A stretch of 64,000 nucleotides of DNA, taken from Arcuatula senhousia. Its lineage: Eukaryota; Mollusca; Bivalvia; Mytilida; Mytilidae. A model generated the notes under the pieces. The model worked only from the letters and a program-made list of their open reading frames with translations. It was not told the DNA's origin and made no database searches. The translations under genes were made by a program, and so were the position numbers. This document shows, piece by piece, positions 23,001 through 37,300 of the stretch (position 1 is its first letter; each line of letters starts with the position of its first letter). Where the stretch lies: the NCBI GenBank assembly GCA_963971305.1, contig CAXARO010001688.1:1-64000 (forward strand), given 5' to 3'.

Positions 23001-26000
23001 TTGGTGTTGTGCCACAACTATTTTTATATTGATATATTCAATAATATAGGAGTTATTCCCCTTGAAACTTTGACTTTTTTAGTATAAAATTCTAAAATCA
23101 ACAAATCTTAAGATATTTCAATGAAACTTGGTATACCAGGTCAGTGACCCCTAAGGACCAAAATGAGGTCAAGGTCAAAGGTCAAGGTCATCATTTGTAA
23201 ATTTTCAAAAATTGAGTTTTTTTTCATTGTGAAATAGCTCAAATAAAATGTAACCTTTTTAAGATTTTTTTTTTCATTATATGATGTGATTATGTCTTCT
23301 TAATTGAACACAAAAATAAATTTGAAAAAATATGAAAAAATGGAGTCGCGACATGGATTTTTGTGAAAATTAGACCGTATCACTGTACTAAGTAATTGTA
23401 TGACCTTGAAACATTTTTCAAGGTCAAATCAACTTACTTTCACTATTCCAACCAGTTTCAATGATTAAAACTGTTCAAATGTCAGAAATAAGGAAGTTGA
23501 CATGCCACGCCCCCTTTTTTTGAAAAATTGGAAATTTGCCATTTTTGACCAAAAAATGTTATTTTTGGGTAAATACACCTTATTTGACCATAATTAGATG
23601 ATATCCACCCTAAAAGCACCAAAAAAGTCCAATCTGCCCTCTTTTTTAAGGTCTTTCCCTTTCCAAGGGAAGACCTTATTGTATTTCTTCTGATTATTAT
23701 TATTATTTTTTTTTTTCTTCCGCCAAAAATCAACTTGTAGAAGTACGCGACATGTCGCAATGAAAGTTGGTATACTTTATCGGTCAAGGTTTGTCGTCTC
23801 AGAAAAAACACTTGGGTACCGTACCCTTTCGCGTATAAGAATTATCTCCCTTTTCACTGTAAAGTTTGTTGCTCTATCTCCTCCTAAGCCATAACAGGTA
23901 TCAAGTTCAATCCTTTTGAAACAGGTAGAGTAACTCTTGGTGTTGTGCCACAACTATTTTTATATTGATATATTCAATAATATAGGAGTTATTCCCCTTG
24001 AAACTTTGACTTTTTTAGTATAAAATTCTAAAATCAACAAATCTTAAGATATTTCAATGAAACTTGGTATACCAGGTCAGTGACCCCTAAGGACCAAAAT
24101 GAGGTCAAGGTCAAAGGTCAAGGTCATCATTTGTAAATTTTCAAAAATTGAGTTTTTTTTCATTGTGAAATAGCTCAAATAAAATGTAACCTTTTTAAGA
24201 TTTTTTTTTTCATTATATGATGTGATTATGTCTTCTTAATTGAACACAAAAATAAATTTGAAAAAATATGAAAAAATGGAGTCGCGACATGGATTTTTGT
24301 GAAAATTAGACCGTATCACTGTACTAAGTAATTGTATGACCTTGAAACATTTTTCAAGGTCAAATCAACTTACTTTCACTATTCCAACCAGTTTCAATGA
24401 TTAAAACTGTTCAAATGTCAGAAATAAGGAAGTTGACATGCCACGCCCCCTTTTTTTGAAAAATTGGAAATTTGCCATTTTTGACCAAAAAATGTTATTT
24501 TTGGGTAAATACACCTTATTTGACCATAATTAGATGATATCCACCCTAAAAGCACCAAAAAAGTCCAATCTGCCCTCTTTTTTAAGGTCTTTCCCTTTCC
24601 AAGGGAAGACCTTATTGTATTTCTTCTGATTATTATTATTTTTTTTTTTTTTCTTCCGCCAAAAATCAACTTGTAGAAGTACGCGACATGTCGCAATGAA
24701 AGTTGGTATACTTTATCGGTCAAGGTTTGTCGTCTCAGAAAAAACACTTGGGTACCGTACCCTTTCGCGTATAAGAATTATCTCCCTTTTCACTGTAAAG
24801 TTTGTTGCTCTATCTCCTCCTAAGCCATAACAGGTATCAAGTTCAATCCTTTTGAAACAGGTAGAGTAACTCTTGGTGTTGTGCCACAACTATTTTTATA
24901 TTGATATATTCAATAATATAGGAGTTATTCCCCTTGAAACTTTGACTTTTTTAGTATAAAATTCTAAAATCAACAAATCTTAAGATATTTCAATGAAACT
25001 TGGTATACCAGGTCAGTGACCCCTAAGGACCAAAATGAGGTCAAGGTCAAAGGTCAAGGTCATCATTTGTAAATTTTCAAAAATTGAGTTTTTTTTCATT
25101 GTGAAATAGCTCAAATAAAATGTAACCTTTTTAAGATTTTTTTTTTCATTATATGATGTGATTATGTCTTCTCAATTGAACACAAAAATAAATTTGAAAA
25201 AATATGAAAAAATGGAGTCGCGACATGGATTTTTGTGAAAATTAGACCGTATCACTGTACTAAGTAATTGTATGACCTTGAAACATTTTTCAAGGTCAAA
25301 TCAACTTACTTTCACTATTCCAACCAGTTTCAATGATTAAAACTGTTCAAATGTCAGAAATAAGGAAGTTGACATGCCACGCCCCCTTTTTTTGAAAAAT
25401 TGGAAATTTGCCATTTTTGACCAAAAAATGTTATTTTTGGGTAAATACACCTTATTTGACCATAATTAGATGATATCCACCCTAAAAGCACCAAAAAAGT
25501 CCAATCTGCCCTCTTTTTTAAGGTCTTTCCCTTTCCAAGGGAAGACCTTATTGTATTTCTTCTGATTATTATTATTATTTTTTTTTTTCTTCCGCCAAAA
25601 ATCAACTTGTAGAAGTACGCGACATGTCGCAATGAAAGTTGGTATACTTTATCGGTCAAGGTTTGTCGTCTCAGAAAAAACACTTGGGTACCGTACCCTT
25701 TCGCGTATAAGAATTATCTCCCTTTTCACTGTAAAGTTTGTTGCTCTATCTCCTCCTAAGCCATAACAGGTATCAAGTTCAATCCTTTTGAAACAGGTAG
25801 AGTAACTCTTGGTGTTGTGCCACAACTATTTTTATATTGATATATTCAATAATATAGGAGTTATTCCCCTTGAAACTTTGACTTTTTTAGTATAAAATTC
25901 TAAAATCAACAAATCTTAAGATATTTCAATGAAACTTGGTATACCAGGTCAGTGACCCCTAAGGACCAAAATGAGGTCAAGGTCAAAGGTCAAGGTCATC

Positions 26001-28378
26001 ATTTGTAAATTTTCAAAAATTGAGTTTTTTTTCATTGTGAAATAGCTCAAATAAAATGTAACCTTTTTAAGATTTTTTTTTTCATTATATGATGTGATTA
26101 TGTCTTCTTAATTGAACACAAAAATAAATTTGAAAAAATATGAAAAAATGGAGTCGCGACATGGATTTTTGTGAAAATTAGACCGTATCACTGTACTAAG
26201 TAATTGTATGACCTTGAAACATTTTTCAAGGTCAAATCAACTTACTTTCACTATTTCAACCAGTTTCAATGATTAAAACTGTTCAAATGTCAGAAATAAG
26301 GAAGTTGACATGCCACGCCCCCTTTTTTTGAAAAATTGGAAATTTGCCATTTTTGACCAAAAAATGTTATTTTTGGGTAAATACACCTTATTTGACCATA
26401 ATTAGATGATATCCACCCTAAAAGCACCAAAAAAGTCCAATCTGCCCTCTTTTTTAAGGTCTTTCCCTTTCCAAGGGAAGACCTTATTGTATTTCTTCTG
26501 ATTATTATTATTTTTTTTTTTTTTCTTCCGCCAAAAATCAACTTGTAGAAGTACGCGACATGTCGCAATGAAAGTTGGTATACTTTATCGGTCAAGGTTT
26601 GTCGTCTCAGAAAAAACACTTGGGTACCGTACCCTTTCGCGTATAAGAATTATCTCCCTTTTCACTGTAAAGTTTGTTGCTCTATCTCCTCCTAAGCCAT
26701 AACAGGTATCAAGTTCAATCCTTTTGAAACAGGTAGAGTAACTCTTGGTGTTGTGCCACAACTATTTTTATATTGATATATTCAATAATATAGGAGTTAT
26801 TCCCCTTGAAACTTTGACTTTTTTAGTATAAAATTCTAAAATCAACAAATCTTAAGATATTTCAATGAAACTTGGTATACCAGGTCAGTGACCCCTAAGG
26901 ACCAAAATGAGGTCAAGGTCAAAGGTCAAGGTCATCATTTGTAAATTTTCAAAAATTGAGTTTTTTTTCATTGTGAAATAGCTCAAATAAAATGTAACCT
27001 TTTTAAGATTTTTTTTTTCATTATATGATGTGATTATGTCTTCTTAATTGAACACAAAAATAAATTTGAAAAAATATGAAAAAATGGAGTCGCGACATGG
27101 ATTTTTGTGAAAATTAGACCGTATCACTGTACTAAGTAATTGTATGACCTTGAAACATTTTTCAAGGTCAAATCAACTTACTTTCACTATTCCAACCAGT
27201 TTCAATGATTAAAACTGTTCAAATGTCAGAAATAAGGAAGTTGACATGCCACGCCCCCTTTTTTTGAAAAATTGGAAATTTGCCATTTTTGACCAAAAAA
27301 TGTTATTTTTGGGTAAATACACCTTATTTGACCATAATTAGATGATATCCACCCTAAAAGCACCAAAAAAGTCCAATCTGCCCTCTTTTTTAAGGTCTTT
27401 CCCTTTCCAAGGGAAGACCTTATTGTATTTCTTCTGATTATTATTATTATTTTTTTTTTTCTTCCGCCAAAAATCAACTTGTAGAAGTACGCGACATGTC
27501 GCAATGAAAGTTGGTATACTTTATCGGTCAAGGTTTGTCGTCTCAGAAAAAACACTTGGGTACCGTACCCTTTCGCGTATAAGAATTATCTCCCTTTTCA
27601 CTGTAAAGTTTGTTGCTCTATCTCCTCCTAAGCCATAACAGGTATCAAGTTCAATCCTTTTGAAACAGGTAGAGTAACTCTTGGTGTTGTGCCACAACTA
27701 TTTTTATATTGATATATTCAATAATATAGGAGTTATTCCCCTTGAAACTTTGACTTTTTTAGTATAAAATTCTAAAATCAACAAATCTTAAGATATTTCA
27801 ATGAAACTTGGTATACCAGGTCAGTGACCCCTAAGGACCAAAATGAGGTCAAGGTCAAAGGTCAAGGTCATCATTTGTAAATTTTCAAAAATTGAGTTTT
27901 TTTTCATTGTGAAATAGCTCAAATAAAATGTAACCTTTTTAAGATTTTTTTTTTCATTATATGATGTGATTATGTCTTCTTAATTGAACACAAAAATAAA
28001 TTTGAAAAAATATGAAAAAATGGAGTCGCGACATGGATTTTTGTGAAAATTAGACCGTATCACTGTACTAAGTAATTGTATGACCTTGAAACATTTTTCA
28101 AGGTCAAATCAACTTACTTTCACTATTCCAACCAGTTTCAATGATTAAAACTGTTCAAATGTCAGAAATAAGGAAGTTGACATGCCACGCCCCCTTTTTT
28201 TGAAAAATTGGAAATTTGCCATTTTTGACCAAAAAATGTTATTTTTGGGTAAATACACCTTATTTGACCATAATTAGATGATATCCACCCTAAAAGCACC
28301 AAAAAAGTCCAATCTGCCCTCTTTTTTAAGGTCTTTCCCTTTCCAAGGGAAGACCTTATTGTATTTCTTCTGATTATT
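17096..28378. repeat. Array 1 block B: twelve units plus extra leader
   Basis: Units start at 17096 and then every 936 bp from 18032 to 27392. Diagnostic sites are ACATGTCGCAATGAAAGTTG, AATTATCTCCCTTTTC, CAAGTTCAATCC, CATTTGTAAATTTTCAAAAA and ATGGAGTCGCGACATGG. The central part is close to block F, the flanks to block A. The block ends with hairpins at 28328 and 28379, 51 bp apart. Rare variants show a seven-unit higher-order duplication. Confidence 0.9.
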
Positions 28379-31300
28379 AAGGTCTTTCCCTTTCCAAGGG
28401 AAGACCTTATTGTATTTCTTCTGATTATTATTATTATTTTTTTTTTTCTTCCGCCAAAAATCAACTTGTAGAAGTACGCGACATGTCGCAATGAAAGTTG
28501 GTATACTTTATCGGTCAAGGTTTGTCGTCTCAGAAAAAACACTTGGGTACCGTACCCTTTCGCGTATAAGAATTATCTCCCCTTTCACTGTAAAGTTTGT
28601 TGCTCTATCTCCTCCTAAGCCATAACAGGTATCAAATTCAATCCTTTTGAAACAGGTAGAGTAACTCTTGGTGTTGTGCCACAACTATTTTTATATTGAT
28701 ATATTCAATAATATAGGAGTTATTCCCCTTGAAACTTTGACTTTTTTAGTATAAAATTCTAAAATCAACAAATCTTAAGATATTTCAATGAAACTTGGTA
28801 TACAGGTTCAGTGACCCCTAAGGACTAAAATAAGGTCAAGGTCAAAGGTCAAGGTCATCATATGTAAATTTTCATAAAATGAGCCTTTTTTCATTGCGAA
28901 ATAACTCAAACAAAATCTAGGCTTTTTTTCAAATTTTTTTGCATGACATGATGTGATATTGTCTTCTCAGCTGAACGCAAAAAAAAATTTGGAAAAAAGT
29001 GAAAAAATGGTGTCGCGACATGGATTTTTGTGAAAATTAGACCGTATCACTGTACTAAGTAATTGTATGACCTTGAAACATTTTTCAAGGTCAAATCAAC
29101 TTACTTTCACTATTCCAACCAGTTTCAATGATTAAAACTGTTCAAATGTCAGTAATAAGGAAGTTGACATGCCACGCCCCCTTTTTTTGAAAAATTGGAA
29201 ATTTGCCATTTTTGACCAAAAAATGTTATTTTTGGGTAAATACACCTTATTTGACCATAATTAGATGATATCCACCCTAAAAGCACCAAAAAAGTCCAAT
29301 CTGCCCTCTTTTTTAAGGTCTTTCCCTTTCCAAGGGAAGACCTTATTGTATTTCTTCTGATTATTATTATTATTTTTTTTTTTCTTCCGCCAAAAATCAA
29401 CTTGTAGAAGTACGCGACATGTCGCAATGAAAGTTGGTATACTTTATCGGTCAAGGTTTGTCGTCTCAGAAAAAACACTTGGGTACCGTACCCTTTCGCG
29501 TATAAGAATTATCTCCCCTTTCACTGTAAAGTTTGTTGCTCTATCTCCTCCTAAGCCATAACAGGTATCAAATTCAATCCTTTTGAAACAGGTAGAGTAA
29601 CTCTTGGTGTTGTGCCACAACTATTTTTATATTGATATATTCAATAATATAGGAGTTATTCCCCTTGAAACTTTGACTTTTTTAGTATAAAATTCTAAAA
29701 TCAACAAATCTTAAGATATTTCAATGAAACTTGGTATACAGGTTCAGTGACCCCTAAGGACTAAAATAAGGTCAAGGTCAAAGGTCAAGGTCATCATATG
29801 TAAATTTTCATAAAATGAGCCTTTTTTCATTGCGAAATAACTCAAACAAAATCTAGGCTTTTTTTCAAATTTTTTTGCATGACATGATGTGATATTGTCT
29901 TCTCAGCTGAACGCAAAAAAAAATTTGGAAAAAAGTGAAAAAATGGTGTCGCGACATGGATTTTTGTGAAAATTAGACCGTATCACTGTACTAAGTAATT
30001 GTATGACCTTGAAACATTTTTCAAGGTCAAATCAACTTACTTTCACTATTCCAACCAGTTTCAATGATTAAAACTGTTCAAATGTCAGAAATAAGGAAGT
30101 TGACATGCCACGCCCCCTTTTTTTGAAAAATTGGAAATTTGCCATTTTTGACCAAAAAATGTTATTTTTGGGTAAATACACCTTATTTGACCATAATTAG
30201 ATGATATCCACCCTAAAAGCACCAAAAAAGTCCAATCTGCCCTCTTTTTTAAGGTCTTTCCCTTTCCAAGGGAAGACCTTATTGTATTTCTTCTGATTAT
30301 TATTATTATTTTTTTTTTTCTTCCGCCAAAAATCAACTTGTAGAAGTACGCGACATGTCGCAATGAAAGTTGGTATACTTTATCGGTCAAGGTTTGTCGT
30401 CTCAGAAAAAACACTTGGGTACCGTACCCTTTCGCGTATAAGAATTATCTCCCCTTTCACTGTAAAGTTTGTTGCTCTATCTCCTCCTAAGCCATAACAG
30501 GTATCAAATTCAATCCTTTTGAAACAGGTAGAGTAACTCTTGGTGTTGTGCCACAACTATTTTTATATTGATATATTCAATAATATAGGAGTTATTCCCC
30601 TTGAAACTTTGACTTTTTTAGTATAAAATTCTAAAATCAACAAATCTTAAGATATTTCAATGAAACTTGGTATACAGGTTCAGTGACCCCTAAGGACTAA
30701 AATAAGGTCAAGGTCAAAGGTCAAGGTCATCATATGTAAATTTTCATAAAATGAGCCTTTTTTCATTGCGAAATAACTCAAACAAAATCTAGGCTTTTTT
30801 TCAAATTTTTTTGCATGACATGATGTGATATTGTCTTCTCAGCTGAACGCAAAAAAAAATTTGGAAAAAAGTGAAAAAATGGTGTCGCGACATGGATTTT
30901 TGTGAAAATTAGACCGTATCACTGTACTAAGTAATTGTATGACCTTGAAACATTTTTCAAGGTCAAATCAACTTACTTTCACTATTCCAACCAGTTTCAA
31001 TGATTAAAACTGTTCAAATGTCAGAAATAAGGAAGTTGACATGCCACGCCCCCTTTTTTTGAAAAATTGGAAATTTGCCATTTTTGACCAAAAAATGTTA
31101 TTTTTGGGTAAATACACCTTATTTGACCATAATTAGATGATATCCACCCTAAAAGCACCAAAAAAGTCCAATCTGCCCTCTTTTTTAAGGTCTTTCCCTT
31201 TCCAAGGGAAGACCTTATTGTATTTCTTCTGATTATTATTATTATTTTTTTTTTTCTTCCGCCAAAAATCAACTTGTAGAAGTACGCGACATGTCGCAAT

Positions 31301-34300
31301 GAAAGTTGGTATACTTTATCGGTCAAGGTTTGTCGTCTCAGAAAAAACACTTGGGTACCGTACCCTTTCGCGTATAAGAATTATCTCCCCTTTCACTGTA
31401 AAGTTTGTTGCTCTATCTCCTCCTAAGCCATAACAGGTATCAAATTCAATCCTTTTGAAACAGGTAGAGTAACTCTTGGTGTTGTGCCACAACTATTTTT
31501 ATATTGATATATTCAATAATATAGGAGTTATTCCCCTTGAAACTTTGACTTTTTTAGTATAAAATTCTAAAATCAACAAATCTTAAGATATTTCAATGAA
31601 ACTTGGTATACAGGTTCAGTGACCCCTAAGGACTAAAATAAGGTCAAGGTCAAAGGTCAAGGTCATCATATGTAAATTTTCATAAAATGAGCCTTTTTTC
31701 ATTGCGAAATAACTCAAACAAAATCTAGGCTTTTTTTCAAATTTTTTTGCATGACATGATGTGATATTGTCTTCTCAGCTGAACGCAAAAAAAAATTTGG
31801 AAAAAAGTGAAAAAATGGTGTCGCGACATGGATTTTTGTGAAAATTAGACCGTATCACTGTACTAAGTAATTGTATGACCTTGAAACATTTTTCAAGGTC
31901 AAATCAACTTACTTTCACTATTCCAACCAGTTTCAATGATTAAAACTGTTCAAATGTCAGAAATAAGGAAGTTGACATGCCACGCCCCCTTTTTTTGAAA
32001 AATTGGAAATTTGCCATTTTTGACCAAAAAATGTTATTTTTGGGTAAATACACCTTATTTGACCATAATTAGATGATATCCACCCTAAAAGCACCAAAAA
32101 AGTCCAATCTGCCCTCTTTTTTAAGGTCTTTCCCTTTCCAAGGGAAGACCTTATTGTATTTCTTCTGATTATTATTATTATTTTTTTTTTTCTTCCGCCA
32201 AAAATCAACTTGTAGAAGTACGCGACATGTCGCAATGAAAGTTGGTATACTTTATCGGTCAAGGTTTGTCGTCTCAGAAAAAACACTTGGGTACCGTACC
32301 CTTTCGCGTATAAGAATTATCTCCCCTTTCACTGTAAAGTTTGTTGCTCTATCTCCTCCTAAGCCATAACAGGTATCAAATTCAATCCTTTTGAAACAGG
32401 TAGAGTAACTCTTGGTGTTGTGCCACAACTATTTTTATATTGATATATTCAATAATATAGGAGTTATTCCCCTTGAAACTTTGACTTTTTTAGTATAAAA
32501 TTCTAAAATCAACAAATCTTAAGATATTTCAATGAAACTTGGTATACAGGTTCAGTGACCCCTAAGGACTAAAATAAGGTCAAGGTCAAAGGTCAAGGTC
32601 ATCATATGTAAATTTTCATAAAATGAGCCTTTTTTCATTGCGAAATAACTCAAACAAAATCTAGGCTTTTTTTCAAATTTTTTTGCATGACATGATGTGA
32701 TATTGTCTTCTCAGCTGAACGCAAAAAAAAATTTGGAAAAAAGTGAAAAAATGGTGTCGCGACATGGATTTTTGTGAAAATTAGACCGTATCACTGTACT
32801 AAGTAATTGTATGACCTTGAAACATTTTTCAAGGTCAAATCAACTTACTTTCACTATTCCAACCAGTTTCAATGATTAAAACTGTTCAAATGTCAGAAAT
32901 AAGGAAGTTGACATGCCACGCCCCCTTTTTTTGAAAAATTGGAAATTTGCCATTTTTGACCAAAAAATGTTATTTTTGGGTAAATACACCTTATTTGACC
33001 ATAATTAGATGATATCCACCCTAAAAGCACCAAAAAAGTCCAATCTGCCCTCTTTTTTAAGGTCTTTCCCTTTCCAAGGGAAGACCTTATTGTATTTCTT
33101 CTGATTATTATTATTATTTTTTTTTTTCTTCCGCCAAAAATCAACTTGTAGAAGTACGCGACATGTCGCAATGAAAGTTGGTATACTTTATCGGTCAAGG
33201 TTTGTCGTCTCAGAAAAAACACTTGGGTACCGTACCCTTTCGCGTATAAGAATTATCTCCCCTTTCACTGTAAAGTTTGTTGCTCTATCTCCTCCTAAGC
33301 CATAACAGGTATCAAATTCAATCCTTTTGAAACAGGTAGAGTAACTCTTGGTGTTGTGCCACAACTATTTTTATATTGATATATTCAATAATATAGGAGT
33401 TATTCCCCTTGAAACTTTGACTTTTTTAGTATAAAATTCTAAAATCAACAAATCTTAAGATATTTCAATGAAACTTGGTATACAGGTTCAGTGACCCCTA
33501 AGGACTAAAATAAGGTCAAGGTCAAAGGTCAAGGTCATCATATGTAAATTTTCATAAAATGAGCCTTTTTTCATTGCGAAATAACTCAAACAAAATCTAG
33601 GCTTTTTTTCAAATTTTTTTGCATGACATGATGTGATATTGTCTTCTCAGCTGAACGCAAAAAAAAATTTGGAAAAAAGTGAAAAAATGGTGTCGCGACA
33701 TGGATTTTTGTGAAAATTAGACCGTATCACTGTACTAAGTAATTGTATGACCTTGAAACATTTTTCAAGGTCAAATCAACTTACTTTCACTATTCCAACC
33801 AGTTTCAATGATTAAAACTGTTCAAATGTCAGAAATAAGGAAGTTGACATGCCACGCCCCCTTTTTTTGAAAAATTGGAAATTTGCCATTTTTGACCAAA
33901 AAATGTTATTTTTGGGTAAATACACCTTATTTGACCATAATTAGATGATATCCACCCTAAAAGCACCAAAAAAGTCCAATCTGCCCTCTTTTTTAAGGTC
34001 TTTCCCTTTCCAAGGGAAGACCTTATTGTATTTCTTCTGATTATTATTATTATTTTTTTTTTTCTTCCGCCAAAAATCAACTTGTAGAAGTACGCGACAT
34101 GTCGCAATGAAAGTTGGTATACTTTATCGGTCAAGGTTTGTCGTCTCAGAAAAAACACTTGGGTACCGTACCCTTTCGCGTATAAGAATTATCTCCCCTT
34201 TCACTGTAAAGTTTGTTGCTCTATCTCCTCCTAAGCCATAACAGGTATCAAATTCAATCCTTTTGAAACAGGTAGAGTAACTCTTGGTGTTGTGCCACAA

Positions 34301-37300
34301 CTATTTTTATATTGATATATTCAATAATATAGGAGTTATTCCCCTTGAAACTTTGACTTTTTTAGTATAAAATTCTAAAATCAACAAATCTTAAGATATT
34401 TCAATGAAACTTGGTATACAGGTTCAGTGACCCCTAAGGACTAAAATAAGGTCAAGGTCAAAGGTCAAGGTCATCATATGTAAATTTTCATAAAATGAGC
34501 CTTTTTTCATTGCGAAATAACTCAAACAAAATCTAGGCTTTTTTTCAAATTTTTTTGCATGACATGATGTGATATTGTCTTCTCAGCTGAACGCAAAAAA
34601 AAATTTGGAAAAAAGTGAAAAAATGGTGTCGCGACATGGATTTTTGTGAAAATTAGACCGTATCACTGTACTAAGTAATTGTATGACCTTGAAACATTTT
34701 TCAAGGTCAAATCAACTTACTTTCACTATTCCAACCAGTTTCAATGATTAAAACTGTTCAAATGTCAGAAATAAGGAAGTTGACATGCCACGCCCCCTTT
34801 TTTTGAAAAATTGGAAATTTGCCATTTTTGACCAAAAAATGTTATTTTTGGGTAAATACACCTTATTTGACCATAATTAGATGATATCCACCCTAAAAGC
34901 ACCAAAAAAGTCCAATCTGCCCTCTTTTTTAAGGTCTTTCCCTTTCCAAGGGAAGACCTTATTGTATTTCTTCTGATTATTATTATTATTTTTTTTTTTC
35001 TTCCGCCAAAAATCAACTTGTAGAAGTACGCGACATGTCGCAATGAAAGTTGGTATACTTTATCGGTCAAGGTTTGTCGTCTCAGAAAAAACACTTGGGT
35101 ACCGTACCCTTTCGCGTATAAGAATTATCTCCCCTTTCACTGTAAAGTTTGTTGCTCTATCTCCTCCTAAGCCATAACAGGTATCAAATTCAATCCTTTT
35201 GAAACAGGTAGAGTAACTCTTGGTGTTGTGCCACAACTATTTTTATATTGATATATTCAATAATATAGGAGTTATTCCCCTTGAAACTTTGACTTTTTTA
35301 GTATAAAATTCTAAAATCAACAAATCTTAAGATATTTCAATGAAACTTGGTATACAGGTTCAGTGACCCCTAAGGACTAAAATAAGGTCAAGGTCAAAGG
35401 TCAAGGTCATCATATGTAAATTTTCATAAAATGAGCCTTTTTTCATTGCGAAATAACTCAAACAAAATCTAGGCTTTTTTTCAAATTTTTTTGCATGACA
35501 TGATGTGATATTGTCTTCTCAGCTGAACGCAAAAAAAAATTTGGAAAAAAGTGAAAAAATGGTGTCGCGACATGGATTTTTGTGAAAATTAGACCGTATC
35601 ACTGTACTAAGTAATTGTATGACCTTGAAACATTTTTCAAGGTCAAATCAACTTACTTTCACTATTCCAACCAGTTTCAATGATTAAAACTGTTCAAATG
35701 TCAGAAATAAGGAAGTTGACATGCCACGCCCCCTTTTTTTGAAAAATTGGAAATTTGCCATTTTTGACCAAAAAATGTTATTTTTGGGTAAATACACCTT
35801 ATTTGACCATAATTAGATGATATCCACCCTAAAAGCACCAAAAAAGTCCAATCTGCCCTCTTTTTTAAGGTCTTTCCCTTTCCAAGGGAAGACCTTATTG
35901 TATTTCTTCTGATTATTATTATTATTTTTTTTTTTCTTCCGCCAAAAATCAACTTGTAGAAGTACGCGACATGTCGCAATGAAAGTTGGTATACTTTATC
36001 GGTCAAGGTTTGTCGTCTCAGAAAAAACACTTGGGTACCGTACCCTTTCGCGTATAAGAATTATCTCCCCTTTCACTGTAAAGTTTGTTGCTCTATCTCC
36101 TCCTAAGCCATAACAGGTATCAAATTCAATCCTTTTGAAACAGGTAGAGTAACTCTTGGTGTTGTGCCACAACTATTTTTATATTGATATATTCAATAAT
36201 ATAGGAGTTATTCCCCTTGAAACTTTGACTTTTTTAGTATAAAATTCTAAAATCAACAAATCTTAAGATATTTCAATGAAACTTGGTATACAGGTTCAGT
36301 GACCCCTAAGGACTAAAATAAGGTCAAGGTCAAAGGTCAAGGTCATCATATGTAAATTTTCATAAAATGAGCCTTTTTTCATTGCGAAATAACTCAAACA
36401 AAATCTAGGCTTTTTTTCAAATTTTTTTGCATGACATGATGTGATATTGTCTTCTCAGCTGAACGCAAAAAAAAATTTGGAAAAAAGTGAAAAAATGGTG
36501 TCGCGACATGGATTTTTGTGAAAATTAGACCGTATCACTGTACTAAGTAATTGTATGACCTTGAAACATTTTTCAAGGTCAAATCAACTTACTTTCACTA
36601 TTCCAACCAGTTTCAATGATTAAAACTGTTCAAATGTCAGAAATAAGGAAGTTGACATGCCACGCCCCCTTTTTTTGAAAAATTGGAAATTTGCCATTTT
36701 TGACCAAAAAATGTTATTTTTGGGTAAATACACCTTATTTGACCATAATTAGATGATATCCACCCTAAAAGCACCAAAAAAGTCCAATCTGCCCTCTTTT
36801 TTAAGGTCTTTCCCTTTCCAAGGGAAGACCTTATTGTATTTCTTCTGATTATTATTATTATTTTTTTTTTTCTTCCGCCAAAAATCAACTTGTAGAAGTA
36901 CGCGACATGTCGCAATGAAAGTTGGTATACTTTATCGGTCAAGGTTTGTCGTCTCAGAAAAAACACTTGGGTACCGTACCCTTTCGCGTATAAGAATTAT
37001 CTCCCCTTTCACTGTAAAGTTTGTTGCTCTATCTCCTCCTAAGCCATAACAGGTATCAAATTCAATCCTTTTGAAACAGGTAGAGTAACTCTTGGTGTTG
37101 TGCCACAACTATTTTTATATTGATATATTCAATAATATAGGAGTTATTCCCCTTGAAACTTTGACTTTTTTAGTATAAAATTCTAAAATCAACAAATCTT
37201 AAGATATTTCAATGAAACTTGGTATACAGGTTCAGTGACCCCTAAGGACTAAAATAAGGTCAAGGTCAAAGGTCAAGGTCATCATATGTAAATTTTCATA

